Of a DNA stretch of 5,448 bases, positions 1-5,448 are shown piece after piece. Every line of letters starts with the position of its first letter. Position 1 is the first letter of the stretch. The stretch is taken from contig DGUK01000080.1 in the NCBI GenBank assembly GCA_002394635.1, forward strand, positions 1-5,448, given 5' to 3'. Origin of the DNA: Faecalitalea sp. UBA4312. Its GTDB lineage: Bacteria; Bacillota_I; Bacilli_A; Erysipelotrichales; Erysipelotrichaceae. The notes under the pieces are model-generated. The model was not told the DNA's origin, did not search any database, and saw only the letters and a list, made by a program, of their open reading frames with translations. A program made the position numbers and the translations under genes.

Positions 1-533
1 CCTGTATATAACAATACAATAAATACGATCAGCATGATCTGATTTCCTTGAATGCTGCGATAATATAGATCATCCGGCAAAACTGCAAAAAGGATCTTTG
101 AACCGTCCAGTGGAGGAATCGGTAAAAGATTAAAGATGCCGAATCCGATGCTTAATACCGCAGTAACATTTAAACATGTTAAAAGGAATGAAAGATAAAC
201 GCCCATCTTCAGTATAAGAAAATAGATGAATATACAAACAAATCCCAGAATAAAATTGGCCAATGGACCCGCAAAGGACGTCCAGACAATTCCCATTTTC
301 TTATTCTTGTAGTAACGGGAATCAATCGGAACCGGTTTAGCCCAGCCAAAACGGAAAAGCAACATACATACCAGTCCCATCCAGTCCACGTGTTTCAACG
401 GATTCAAAGTCAAGCGTCCCTGGATCTTCGCAGTGGGATCGCCAAATACATAGGACATCAACCCATGCGCCAGTTCATGAACAGACATCGACAAGATAAC
501 ACCGATGATCAAAGCAGCATATTCGGTAACCAT
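1..533 (-). CDS. Site-2 protease family (M50) membrane metalloprotease, C-terminus cut by window edge
   Basis: This is a polytopic membrane zinc protease of the M50/site-2 family, which cleaves substrates within or next to the membrane; its substrate cannot be told from sequence. The frame is open for 177 codons to the window edge, so the stop and probably the last few tens of residues are missing. The zinc motif HELAH sits at residues 19-23 in the first hydrophobic segment. The second family motif, NLLPIPPLDG, is at 135-144, where D143 should be the third metal ligand. Further hydrophobic stretches lie near 51-60, 88-110, 112-137 and 165-177. No PDZ domain is visible in the part shown, which fits the short M50B type rather than RseP. 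The ATG at 533 is chosen because AGAGG (540-544), overlapping the ychF stop, lies 6 bases upstream. It is the last visible gene of the operon, 9 bases after ychF. Confidence 0.9.
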   Translation of the reverse strand, partial: MVTEYAALIIGVILSMSVHELAHGLMSYVFGDPTAKIQGRLTLNPLKHVDWMGLVCMLLFRFGWAKPVPIDSRYYKNKKMGIVWTSFAGPLANFILGFVCIFIYFLILKMGVYLSFLLTCLNVTAVLSIGFGIFNLLPIPPLDGSKILFAVLPDDLYYRSIQGNQIMLIVFIVLLYT

Positions 534-542
534 AGACAACCT

Positions 543-1646
543 CTAAACGTTGAAGCGGAAGTGCACAACATCCCCATCCTGCATGACATATTCTTTTCCT
601 TCCGAACGCAATAGTCCTGCTTCTTTGATTGCATGTTCGCTTTCCAGGCGATCTATATCTTCAAAGCGGTAGATCTCGGCACGGATAAATCCTCGTTTGA
701 AATCCGTATGGATGATGCCGGCACAGTCCGGTGCTTTCATCCCTTTGGTGAATGTCCAGGCACGACATTCATCTTCTCCTGCAGTCAGGAAGGTGCATAG
801 ATTTAATACTGTATATGCTTTTTGGATCAATGTATCCAGACCGCTGGATGGCATCCCCAGCTCTTCCAGGAACAGTTCTTTCTCTTCAGCATCCAGACCT
901 GATAATTCTTCTTCGATCTTCGCACATAGCGGCACTACCTGCGCATGCTGCGCATCTGCCAGTTCCTTCAATGCCTGATAATACGCATTCTGCTGCACAG
1001 CAACAATTCCTTCTTCATCCATATTGGCTACAAAAATGACCGGCTTGTTTGTCAACAAGCTGTAATTCTTTAAGAAAACTTTCTCATCTTCCGTAAATTC
1101 CAGCGTTCGGGCAGCTTTGCCAGCTTCCAGACACCCTTTCAATTTACCAAGCAGCTCAACTTCCATCTGGGCTTCTTTATCCTTGGTCGTTTTGGCTTTC
1201 CTTTCTACTTTGGCAATTCGGTTTTCCACTGTCTGTAGATCTGCCATTACCAGCTCAAGATCGATGATTTCCACATCCCGGACCGGGTCGATCGTATTTT
1301 CCACATGAGTAATATTGGCATCATCAAAACAACGAACCACGTGGCAAATGGCGTCAGTCAGGCGAATATTCGACAAAAACTGGTTCCCCAGACCTTCTCC
1401 TTTGCTGGCCCCTTTCACAAGACCGGCTATATCGGTAAATTCAAAGGTTGTATAGATTGTTTTTTTAGGATGAAACAATTCAGTCAGACGGTCAATCCTT
1501 GCATCTGGAACTTCCACTACACCTACATTGGGTGCAATGGTCGCAAACGGGTAATTGGCCGCTTCCACCTGTGAATTCGTGATGGCATTAAATAAAGTAG
1601 ACTTTCCGACATTCGGAAGTCCGACAATTCCTGCAGTTAATGGCAT
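543..1646 (-). CDS. ychF: Ribosome-associated P-loop ATPase YchF (Obg/OLA1 family)
   Basis: YchF is a universally conserved Obg-family protein that prefers ATP over GTP, binds ribosomes and has been linked to stress responses and translation. The 367 residues match the usual length of about 363-367. The G1 P-loop GLPNVGKS is at 9-16, the G3 motif DIAG at 72-75 is followed by the family stretch [14 protein letters not shown] (75-88), and the G4 position reads NMDE (208-211) in place of the GTPase NKxD, which is the known basis of ATP preference. A coiled-coil-like helical insert spans about 125-195. A C-terminal TGS-type domain covers about 283-366 and ends in the typical [11 protein letters not shown]. 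Position 35, Cys in the E. coli and B. subtilis proteins as I recall them, is Ala here. The ATG at 1646 lies 3 bases after the DUF951 stop, with GGAGG (1655-1659) 8 bases upstream. Confidence 0.97.
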   Translation of the reverse strand: MPLTAGIVGLPNVGKSTLFNAITNSQVEAANYPFATIAPNVGVVEVPDARIDRLTELFHPKKTIYTTFEFTDIAGLVKGASKGEGLGNQFLSNIRLTDAICHVVRCFDDANITHVENTIDPVRDVEIIDLELVMADLQTVENRIAKVERKAKTTKDKEAQMEVELLGKLKGCLEAGKAARTLEFTEDEKVFLKNYSLLTNKPVIFVANMDEEGIVAVQQNAYYQALKELADAQHAQVVPLCAKIEEELSGLDAEEKELFLEELGMPSSGLDTLIQKAYTVLNLCTFLTAGEDECRAWTFTKGMKAPDCAGIIHTDFKRGFIRAEIYRFEDIDRLESEHAIKEAGLLRSEGKEYVMQDGDVVHFRFNV

Positions 1647-1659
1647 AATTTATTCCTCC
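1647..1659 (-). promoter_or_regulatory. Ribosome binding site of ychF inside the DUF951 3' end
   Basis: GGAGG (1655-1659, minus strand) sits 8 bases before the ychF ATG at 1646 and overlaps the last sense codons of the DUF951 gene, consistent with coupled translation of this conserved gene pair. Confidence 0.75.
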
Positions 1660-1850
1660 GCTTTTGAAACCACACGTTTCAACTTTTTTTCAAATTTTGA
1701 ACGAGGCATTAAAACGCTGGCCCCGCATCCCAGACATTTGATACGTATATCCGCACCCATGCGGATAATACGCCATTCCTTGGATTTATGACAAGGATGC
1801 TCTTTCTTCATCTCGATGATATCGTTTAAATCATAATTTTTTTCATTCAT
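1650..1850 (-). CDS. DUF951 family small Cys/His protein
   Basis: This is a 66-residue protein of the DUF951 family, found mainly in Bacillota and often placed next to ychF (I believe B. subtilis YyzM, beside yyaF/ychF, is the counterpart). Its function is not known. Conserved landmarks are the MKKEHPC segment (14-20), the basic/hydrophobic GADIRIKCLGCG stretch (32-43) and MPRSKFEKK (48-56). Three cysteines (C20, C39, C42) and two histidines (H18, H21) could form a zinc site; that is inference. The HPC motif is followed by His rather than the Gly I recall as usual. The start is set at the ATG ending at 1850, since MNEKNYDL fits the family N-terminus; a longer reading from 1874 would add eight residues unlike the family and has poor SD spacing. 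The start overlaps the folD stop by 8 bases (ATGAATGA), pointing to translational coupling. Confidence 0.88.
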   Translation of the reverse strand: MNEKNYDLNDIIEMKKEHPCHKSKEWRIIRMGADIRIKCLGCGASVLMPRSKFEKKLKRVVSKAEE

Positions 1851-2706
1851 GGTTATAGCTCTCGTGAAGCTCATAGGCTTCCAATGTATTTGATAACAAC
1901 ATGCAGACCGTCATTGGTCCGACCCCTTTAGGGACCGGTGAGATTGCTGCGACTTTATCTTTGACTGCTTCAAAATCCACATCACCACACAGTTTCCCGT
2001 TGGCCATACGGTTGATTCCTACATCGATCACAACAGCACCTTCCTTTATCCAATTTTCCTTAACGATCTTTTCCTTACCGATAGCGGCAATAACAATATC
2101 CGCCTGCGAACAAACCGCCGCAGCATCCTTGGTCCGAGAATGGATCACTGTAACGGTCGCATTGGCATTCTGCAGCAGTAAAGCAACAGGTTTTCCCACC
2201 AAGTTCGATCGTCCGCAAACAACTGCATTCTTTCCGGAAAGATTCTCCAACCCTATAGATTTAAGCATATACATGATGCCCTTTGGCGTACATGGTACAA
2301 AGCCAGGTCGACCGGTCATGAGATTGCCGGCATTGACTGGATGAAGTCCATCGACATCTTTATCCGGTGAAATTTCCATAATGACTGCATCCGCATCAAA
2401 CTTTTTAGGAAGTGGCAGCTGAACCAAGATCCCATCAATCCCTTCATCATCATTCAGTTGTCGGATGACCTGCACCAGTTCTTCCTGTGAAATCGATTCC
2501 TCGAAAACCAGGGTCCGGTTTTCCATACCGACTGAAACACAAGCATTGGCTTTGGATTTTACATAAGATTGGCTGGCAGGATTATCTCCCACTAGAACCA
2601 CCGCCAAGACCGGCAGCCTTTTTCCAGCTAACTTAATGGCTTCTACCTTCTGACGGATATCCGCTTTTACTTCTTCCGCTAATACGTTTCCCCATATTAA
2701 TTTCAT
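1843..2706 (-). CDS. folD: Bifunctional 5,10-methylene-THF dehydrogenase / methenyl-THF cyclohydrolase FolD
   Basis: FolD interconverts 5,10-methylene-, 5,10-methenyl- and 10-formyl-tetrahydrofolate in the cytosol, supplying one-carbon units for purines and initiator fMet-tRNA. The protein has 287 residues, normal for the family. The catalytic YxxxK motif is at Y48-K52 (YVKSK), followed by GILVQLPLP (92-100), DKDVDG (115-120), PCTPKG (138-143), the nucleotide-binding GRSNLVGKP (165-173), and the C-terminal GVGPMTVCML (261-270) and NT (273-274). All expected active-site landmarks are present, so it should be functional. An in-frame reading could start at 2751, but the ATG at 2706 gives the family N-terminus MKLIWGN and has a strong AGGAG (2714-2718) with 7-base spacing. 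The gene starts one base after the dtd stop and its 3' end overlaps the DUF951 start. Confidence 0.97.
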   Translation of the reverse strand: MKLIWGNVLAEEVKADIRQKVEAIKLAGKRLPVLAVVLVGDNPASQSYVKSKANACVSVGMENRTLVFEESISQEELVQVIRQLNDDEGIDGILVQLPLPKKFDADAVIMEISPDKDVDGLHPVNAGNLMTGRPGFVPCTPKGIMYMLKSIGLENLSGKNAVVCGRSNLVGKPVALLLQNANATVTVIHSRTKDAAAVCSQADIVIAAIGKEKIVKENWIKEGAVVIDVGINRMANGKLCGDVDFEAVKDKVAAISPVPKGVGPMTVCMLLSNTLEAYELHESYNHE

Positions 2707-2718
2707 ATTACAGCTCCT
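2707..2718 (-). promoter_or_regulatory. Ribosome binding site of folD inside the dtd 3' end
   Basis: AGGAG (2714-2718, minus strand) lies 7 bases before the folD ATG at 2706 and is part of the last codons of dtd. It decides the folD start over the longer in-frame reading to 2751 and couples folD to dtd translation. Confidence 0.75.
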
Positions 2719-3154
2719 CACTATCCAGCCAGATGGTGACTGGTCCGTCATTTAACAATTCAATTTTCATATCGGCCCCGAACTTTCCGGTTTCCACAAC
2801 AACGCCGGTCGACCGCATCTTTTCGATCATCTTTTCATACATAGGGCTCGCAATCATCGGCTTGGCCGCTTTGATAAAGCTTGGGCGGTTTCCTTTTTTA
2901 CAATCAGCGTATAAAGTAAATTGAGAAATCAGAAGTATTTTTCCACCAATCTGGGATAACGAACGATTCATCAATCCCTTCTCATCCTCAAATACACGTA
3001 AATTTATAATCTTATGGATCATTTTATCCATAACGGATTCCGTATCCTGGTCGCAGAACCCTACAAATATACAAAAGCCCTGTTCAATTGCACCACTGAC
3101 AATGCCGTCGATTGTGCAGCTGGCATATTTTACTCTCTGTATTACCGCACGCAT
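2708..3154 (-). CDS. dtd: D-aminoacyl-tRNA deacylase Dtd
   Basis: Dtd hydrolyses D-aminoacyl-tRNAs (and Gly-tRNA-Ala), removing wrongly charged tRNAs before they reach the ribosome; it acts as a cytosolic homodimer. The 148 residues match the usual length of about 145-150. The N-terminus MRAVIQRV is typical. The signature SQFTLYAD is at 77-84 and is followed by KKGNRPSF (86-93); the GKFGADM segment is at 123-129, and the cross-subunit Gly-cisPro motif lies in NDGPVTIWLDS (135-145), with G137-P138 setting L-amino-acid rejection. The frame is open up to 3187, but the ATG at 3154 is chosen on family N-terminus and on GGAG (3163-3166) 8 bases upstream. It overlaps the ispF end by 13 bases and is followed by folD after one base. 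Confidence 0.96.
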   Translation of the reverse strand: MRAVIQRVKYASCTIDGIVSGAIEQGFCIFVGFCDQDTESVMDKMIHKIINLRVFEDEKGLMNRSLSQIGGKILLISQFTLYADCKKGNRPSFIKAAKPMIASPMYEKMIEKMRSTGVVVETGKFGADMKIELLNDGPVTIWLDSEEL

Positions 3155-3627
3155 AATTCCTTCTCCAATAAACAAACAGCTGTACATACAATGCCTTGTT
3201 CAGCTCCTACAAAACCCAGCTTCTCTCCGCGGGTTGCTTTTATGGATACATCCGAAACACGGCAATGCAGACACATGGCTATATTATAGCGCATCTGTTC
3301 AATAAATGGAGCCATCTTTGGCTTCTCCGCCAATATCGTTGCATCCACATTTCCAATACGATGCCCTTGTTTCTTCATCAGTTGATATACATGATCCAAT
3401 AAGATCATACTGGAAATATCTTTGTATTGCGGATCAGTATCCGGAAAGTGTTTTCCCAGATCACCCAAAGCCAAAGCTCCTAATATACTCTCGGCAATGG
3501 CATGAACCAGACAGTCTGCATCCGAATGGCCGGCCAATCCTTTATCGTGTTCAATTTTCACTCCACCCAGGATCAACGGCCGGTCTACGACCAATGGGTG
3601 AATATCCACGGCTTGTCCTATTCGCAT
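3142..3627 (-). CDS. ispF: 2-C-methyl-D-erythritol 2,4-cyclodiphosphate synthase IspF
   Basis: IspF converts 4-diphosphocytidyl-methylerythritol 2-phosphate to methylerythritol 2,4-cyclodiphosphate plus CMP, the fifth step of the non-mevalonate (MEP) isoprenoid pathway; it works as a cytosolic homotrimer. The 161-residue reading aligns with E. coli numbering: metal ligands D8, H10 and H42 are all present, with HSDAD at 34-38, KHFPDTDP at 59-66 and the CDP-contact stretch AEKPKM at 100-105. The C-terminal motif is odd: after KAT (130-132) it reads RGEKLGFVGAEQGI, so T133 is Arg, R142 is Ala and E144 is Gln relative to E. coli. The ATG at 3627 gives the family start MRIG; a GTG at 3639 is also in frame but leaves a 1-base gap to the AAAGGTGG. 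The start overlaps the nitroreductase stop by 10 bases. No ispD is adjacent. Confidence 0.95.
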   Translation of the reverse strand: MRIGQAVDIHPLVVDRPLILGGVKIEHDKGLAGHSDADCLVHAIAESILGALALGDLGKHFPDTDPQYKDISSMILLDHVYQLMKKQGHRIGNVDATILAEKPKMAPFIEQMRYNIAMCLHCRVSDVSIKATRGEKLGFVGAEQGIVCTAVCLLEKELCVR

Positions 3628-4139
3628 GATGGATCCCACACCACCTTTGAGGTGATTTTCTTCTCTTTCAACTTTTGATCACTGTAACCAAGTATACAGT
3701 GGCCGATTCCTTCAAAATTTTCTGGAATGTTCCATTTTCGTTTAAGTTTTTTACCGCCTTCGCTTTCAAATATTTCCTTTGCTCTGTGTATCCAGCAAGC
3801 GTTAACACCAAAAGCGCAAGCTGCATTCAATAAATTTCCCATAGCCAGACTTCCGTCATTCATATAGGTAGGTACGCTCGGATCAGCAAAAACAATGATC
3901 ATTTGTCCGGCTCCATAGAAAGGATCCGTATCCACTCCCATAACCTGTGCGTTCCATTTTGATAGCAGCGCCATAGTTTCTGTGTCCTCCACAACCACAA
4001 ATGCCAGAGGCTGGCGATCCATCCCAGTTGGCGCACACTGGCCGGCATAGACGATTTTTTCAATGCAGGAGTGCGGTACCCTTTTATTTGTAAAACTTCG
4101 ATAGCTTCTTCTTGAAATCAAACATTCATATGCATCCAT
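3618..4139 (-). CDS. Nitroreductase-family FMN-dependent oxidoreductase
   Basis: A member of the nitroreductase superfamily: soluble, usually dimeric flavoproteins that use NAD(P)H to reduce nitro compounds, quinones, flavins or enones. The physiological substrate cannot be read from the sequence. The 173 residues are at the short end of the family. The FMN-phosphate motif RRSYRSF is at 10-16, the CAPTGMDRQP stretch (35-44) corresponds to the usual AP(S/T)xxNxQP flavin loop, a DGSLAMGNLLNAA helix covers 95-107 followed by GVNACWI (111-117), and GIGHCILGY (144-152) is the C-terminal strand typical of the family. It has six cysteines but no CxxC ferredoxin motif. The start is the ATG at 4139, with AAGGAGA (4146-4152) ideally placed; the in-frame reading back to 4223 runs into the terminator hairpin and is rejected. 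It appears to be first in the seven-gene operon, behind the promoter at 4171-4199. Confidence 0.9.
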   Translation of the reverse strand: MDAYECLISRRSYRSFTNKRVPHSCIEKIVYAGQCAPTGMDRQPLAFVVVEDTETMALLSKWNAQVMGVDTDPFYGAGQMIIVFADPSVPTYMNDGSLAMGNLLNAACAFGVNACWIHRAKEIFESEGGKKLKRKWNIPENFEGIGHCILGYSDQKLKEKKITSKVVWDPSCE

Positions 4140-4152
4140 GTTTAATCTCCTT
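4140..4152 (-). promoter_or_regulatory. Ribosome binding site of the nitroreductase gene
   Basis: AAGGAGA on the minus strand (4146-4152) sits with AGGAG ending 7 bases before the ATG at 4139. It decides the start against the longer in-frame reading and marks efficient initiation at the first gene of the operon. Confidence 0.75.
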
Positions 4153-4170
4153 CCTGTACATAACACTCGC

Positions 4171-4199
4171 ATTTTACCAAAGATTTGTAGATATTTCAT
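4171..4199 (-). promoter_or_regulatory. Candidate sigma-A-type promoter of the seven-gene operon
   Basis: Read on the minus strand, a -35-like ATGAAA (4194-4199, 4 of 6 matches to TTGACA) is followed by a 17-base spacer and a -10 TAAAAT (4171-4176, 5 of 6 matches to TATAAT). A TGG directly before it makes an extended -10 (TGnTAAAAT). It lies just downstream of the preceding gene's terminator and would give a leader of about 25 bases carrying the Shine-Dalgarno site. It is the only reasonable promoter I see between 4139 and the terminator; the weak -35 keeps confidence moderate. Confidence 0.5.
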
Positions 4200-4209
4200 C
4201 CACCAAAAT

Positions 4210-4238
4210 AAAAAGCCTGGCAATTTGCCAAGCTTTTT
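4210..4238 (-). terminator. Rho-independent terminator of the NlpC/P60 hydrolase gene
   Basis: On the minus strand, AAAAAGCTTGGC pairs with GCCAGGCTTTTT across the five-base loop AAATT: a 12-bp stem with a single G-U wobble, followed by a T-rich run (TTTTTATTTT). It begins 11 bases after the hydrolase stop. The opposite strand has the same stem with one C-A mismatch and a T5 run, so it might also stop plus-strand transcripts, but no plus-strand gene is present. It separates the hydrolase from the operon to the left. Confidence 0.85.
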
Positions 4239-4249
4239 GGATTCATTGA

Positions 4250-5344
4250 TTACTCAATGGCAATGTAGTACGTAGGACCTACAGAAGCGCCTGTTCCAGG
4301 ATAGTATACATTCTCACTGGCTACAACGGTTTGGGAAGTACCGTTTACCCAATAGTTTCCATGTACACACTGGCCATCACCGATATAAACGGCGATGTGG
4401 TCATATCCACGTCCACCTAAGTCATAATAAGCTAAGTTACCTGGCTGCGGATCGTAAGTGATCGTTCCATACTGAGCGAACTGATCCGGCCATACCTGAT
4501 TGGCATCTACACCAGCGGCTTTTAAAGCGTTTGCAGCAACTTCTGTACACTGCTGACCATTTGTAGTACCTACTTCAGATTTTGCAGCAGCTACGATGTT
4601 TGCATTTAAGCTAGCATCCTGAGATGCATTTGTTGTTGGAGTAACTTTCTGCGTTTCTGTTTTCTTCGTTGTTGTTTGTGCCGGTGCTTGCGGTGCTTGC
4701 GTCTGGGCCTGTTCTACAACCTGAGGTTGTTCTACAACCTGTGCATCTTCAACCACCTGTGCATCTTCAACCACCTGTGCATCTTCAACTACCGGTGTTT
4801 CAACCACTGTAGTATCATCAACTACTACTGGAGTTTCTTCAGTAGATCCATCAACATAAACAACTTCTTCGGTCGTTTCAGTAGGTGTTTCTACAGGAGC
4901 AACATATACTTCTTCTCCTACATTTTGAGCTTGTACCGGATCAACAGCTGTTACTTCCGGTCCCTGTACAGGAACTTCTGCAACTTCAGCAGGTGTTTCT
5001 GCTTCTTCTGCTTCTTTTTCAATACGTTTGGCTTCAGCGTTTGCTGCTGACTTTGCAGATTCTTTAACAACAGCATTTACATCTTCCTTCATATTGGCAG
5101 AAACATTAGCTACAACTGCATCATACGATTTTTCAATATCTACGCTTCCATCTTCCTCAAAGAAATAGCTCTTGCCTTCGATCTCTTTCCAGCCTTTTGC
5201 TACTGTCTTATCGGTGTTAACAAATTTCTTTCCATGCCATCCGGCTTCCGTTTGCTGTGCATATACTGTAGCAACTACAGGGAAACTCGATGCTACACAC
5301 AGTATCGCGGCAACTTTCTTTCCATTACTTTCCACAAAATTCAT
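4250..5344 (-). CDS. Secreted NlpC/P60-type (CHAP-like) cell-wall peptidase with repetitive linker
   Basis: A 364-residue exported protein, probably a peptidoglycan-cleaving cysteine peptidase. Residues 1-29 form a Sec signal peptide: a KK pair, a hydrophobic core, and a likely cut after VYA. A single motif GWKEIEGKSYFFEEDGSV (51-68) resembles one choline-/glucan-binding wall repeat. Residues about 75-115 are helical and Ala/Glu/Lys-rich. A Val/Glu/Pro/Thr/Gln-rich linker (about 116-245) contains five VVE(D/Q)(A/P)Q hexapeptides at 185-214. The catalytic domain (about 248-364) has C266 in QQCTEVA, H316 in YDHIAVYIGDG and H328 in CVHGN; the 50- and 12-residue spacings closely match the Cys-His-His triad of NlpC/P60 enzymes such as Spr, although the Cys context QCTEV looks more like CHAP than the usual DCSG. 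No LPXTG or membrane anchor follows. The gene is monocistronic in appearance, with its own terminator. Confidence 0.87.
   Translation of the reverse strand: MNFVESNGKKVAAILCVASSFPVVATVYAQQTEAGWHGKKFVNTDKTVAKGWKEIEGKSYFFEEDGSVDIEKSYDAVVANVSANMKEDVNAVVKESAKSAANAEAKRIEKEAEEAETPAEVAEVPVQGPEVTAVDPVQAQNVGEEVYVAPVETPTETTEEVVYVDGSTEETPVVVDDTTVVETPVVEDAQVVEDAQVVEDAQVVEQPQVVEQAQTQAPQAPAQTTTKKTETQKVTPTTNASQDASLNANIVAAAKSEVGTTNGQQCTEVAANALKAAGVDANQVWPDQFAQYGTITYDPQPGNLAYYDLGGRGYDHIAVYIGDGQCVHGNYWVNGTSQTVVASENVYYPGTGASVGPTYYIAIE
4703..4792 (-). repeat. Five 18-bp in-frame tandem repeats in the hydrolase linker
   Basis: Five consecutive 18-bp units encode VVE(D/Q)(A/P)Q hexapeptides. Units 4739-4756 and 4757-4774 are identical, 4775-4792 differs by one base, and 4721-4738 and 4703-4720 are diverged copies. 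Near-identity at the DNA level suggests recent slippage or unequal-crossover growth, so copy number may vary between strains. The unit length keeps the reading frame. Confidence 0.92.
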
Positions 5345-5360
5345 AGACACTCAACCCCCT
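5345..5360 (-). promoter_or_regulatory. Ribosome binding site of the hydrolase gene; start ambiguous
   Basis: AGGGGG (5355-5360, minus strand) lies 10 bases before the ATG at 5344 and only 4 bases before an in-frame GTG at 5350. Neither spacing is ideal. ATG is preferred as the commoner codon with tolerable spacing; the choice changes the protein by only two residues. Confidence 0.55.
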
Positions 5361-5448
5361 AACGGTTTCTAAATTTTGTTACATGTATAAACTAACACAT
5401 ATTTTTGGCCTTTGCAAGGGCTCTGGGGCGGTTTTTGATGAACAAATG
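5345..5448. other. Non-coding upstream region of the hydrolase gene; no gene assigned
   Basis: These 104 bases hold the hydrolase ribosome binding site, an AT-rich stretch (5365-5405) that should contain its promoter although no convincing -35/-10 pair is visible, and a GC-rich block (about 5407-5432). On the minus strand all three frames are open from the edge for 18 or more codons, so the 3' end of a gene reaching in from the right cannot be excluded, but nothing recognisable is encoded. Confidence 0.5.

Noticed and set aside
1901..2344. Plus-strand 147-codon open frame antisense to folD
   Set aside because: folD on the minus strand has every family motif; the antisense frame has no Shine-Dalgarno site and a composition typical of a shadow frame.
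2707..2751. 15-residue N-terminal extension of FolD
   Set aside because: It is read from the out-of-frame end of dtd, and the strong ribosome binding site and family N-terminus support the start at 2706.
4140..4223. N-terminal extension of the nitroreductase starting at 4223
   Set aside because: It would begin within the terminator hairpin, the extra residues do not resemble the family, and a well-placed AAGGAGA supports the ATG at 4139.
4676..5050. Plus-strand open reading frame rich in Cys, Phe, Tyr and Asn, antisense to the hydrolase linker
   Set aside because: It mirrors the low-complexity repeat on the other strand, has no ribosome binding site or recognisable domain, and its repeats are exactly the antisense of the VVEDAQ units.
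5377..5397. WalR-type box (TGTWAH-N5-TGTWAH) upstream of the wall hydrolase
   Set aside because: There is a TGTAAC half-site on the minus strand, but the second hexamer is TGTTAG, with an 8-base rather than 5-base spacer, and in-phase hexamers match only 3 of 6.
5400..5440. Rho-independent terminator on the plus strand around GCCTTTGCAAGGGC followed later by a T5 run
   Set aside because: The stem is only about 5 bp with a wobble, the T run is separated from it by about 11 bases, and no plus-strand gene needs terminating.

Overview
The window looks like a chromosomal housekeeping segment of a low-to-moderate GC Bacillota (Firmicutes). The grounds are strong AGGAG-type ribosome binding sites, the standard genetic code with TGA used as a stop, a DUF951 gene directly upstream of ychF (an arrangement known in Bacillus and its relatives), and a secreted NlpC/P60-type hydrolase with a long Val/Glu/Pro/Gln-rich linker. 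The protein style suggests a gut or oral lineage such as Erysipelotrichia, but that is inference only. Every gene lies on the minus strand, so transcription runs from high to low coordinates.

Right part (about 4210-5448): a secreted peptidase gene (4250-5344) has a signal peptide, one choline-/glucan-binding-like GW repeat, a repetitive linker and a C-terminal NlpC/P60-type catalytic domain. A Rho-independent terminator (4210-4238) closes it. Upstream of it, 5345-5448 holds no gene I can assign.

Left part (1-4139): seven tightly packed genes run in the order nitroreductase, ispF, dtd, folD, DUF951, ychF, M50 metalloprotease. The last is cut by the window edge. Every junction is either an overlap of 8 to 13 bases or a gap of 1 to 9 bases, and most starts have a Shine-Dalgarno sequence inside the end of the preceding gene, so this is almost certainly one operon with translational coupling. 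A plausible extended -10 promoter (4171-4199) lies between the terminator and the first gene.

The operon mixes functions: isoprenoid precursor synthesis (IspF), one-carbon metabolism (FolD), proofreading of D-aminoacyl-tRNA (Dtd), a ribosome-associated ATPase (YchF), a small Cys/His protein of unknown role (DUF951), a flavin oxidoreductase and an intramembrane protease. I see no mobile element, CRISPR array, RNA gene or phage signature, and no convincing undescribed multi-gene system. The points worth a second look are residue-level changes in IspF, YchF and DUF951, the hexapeptide repeat in the hydrolase, and the unexplained right edge.
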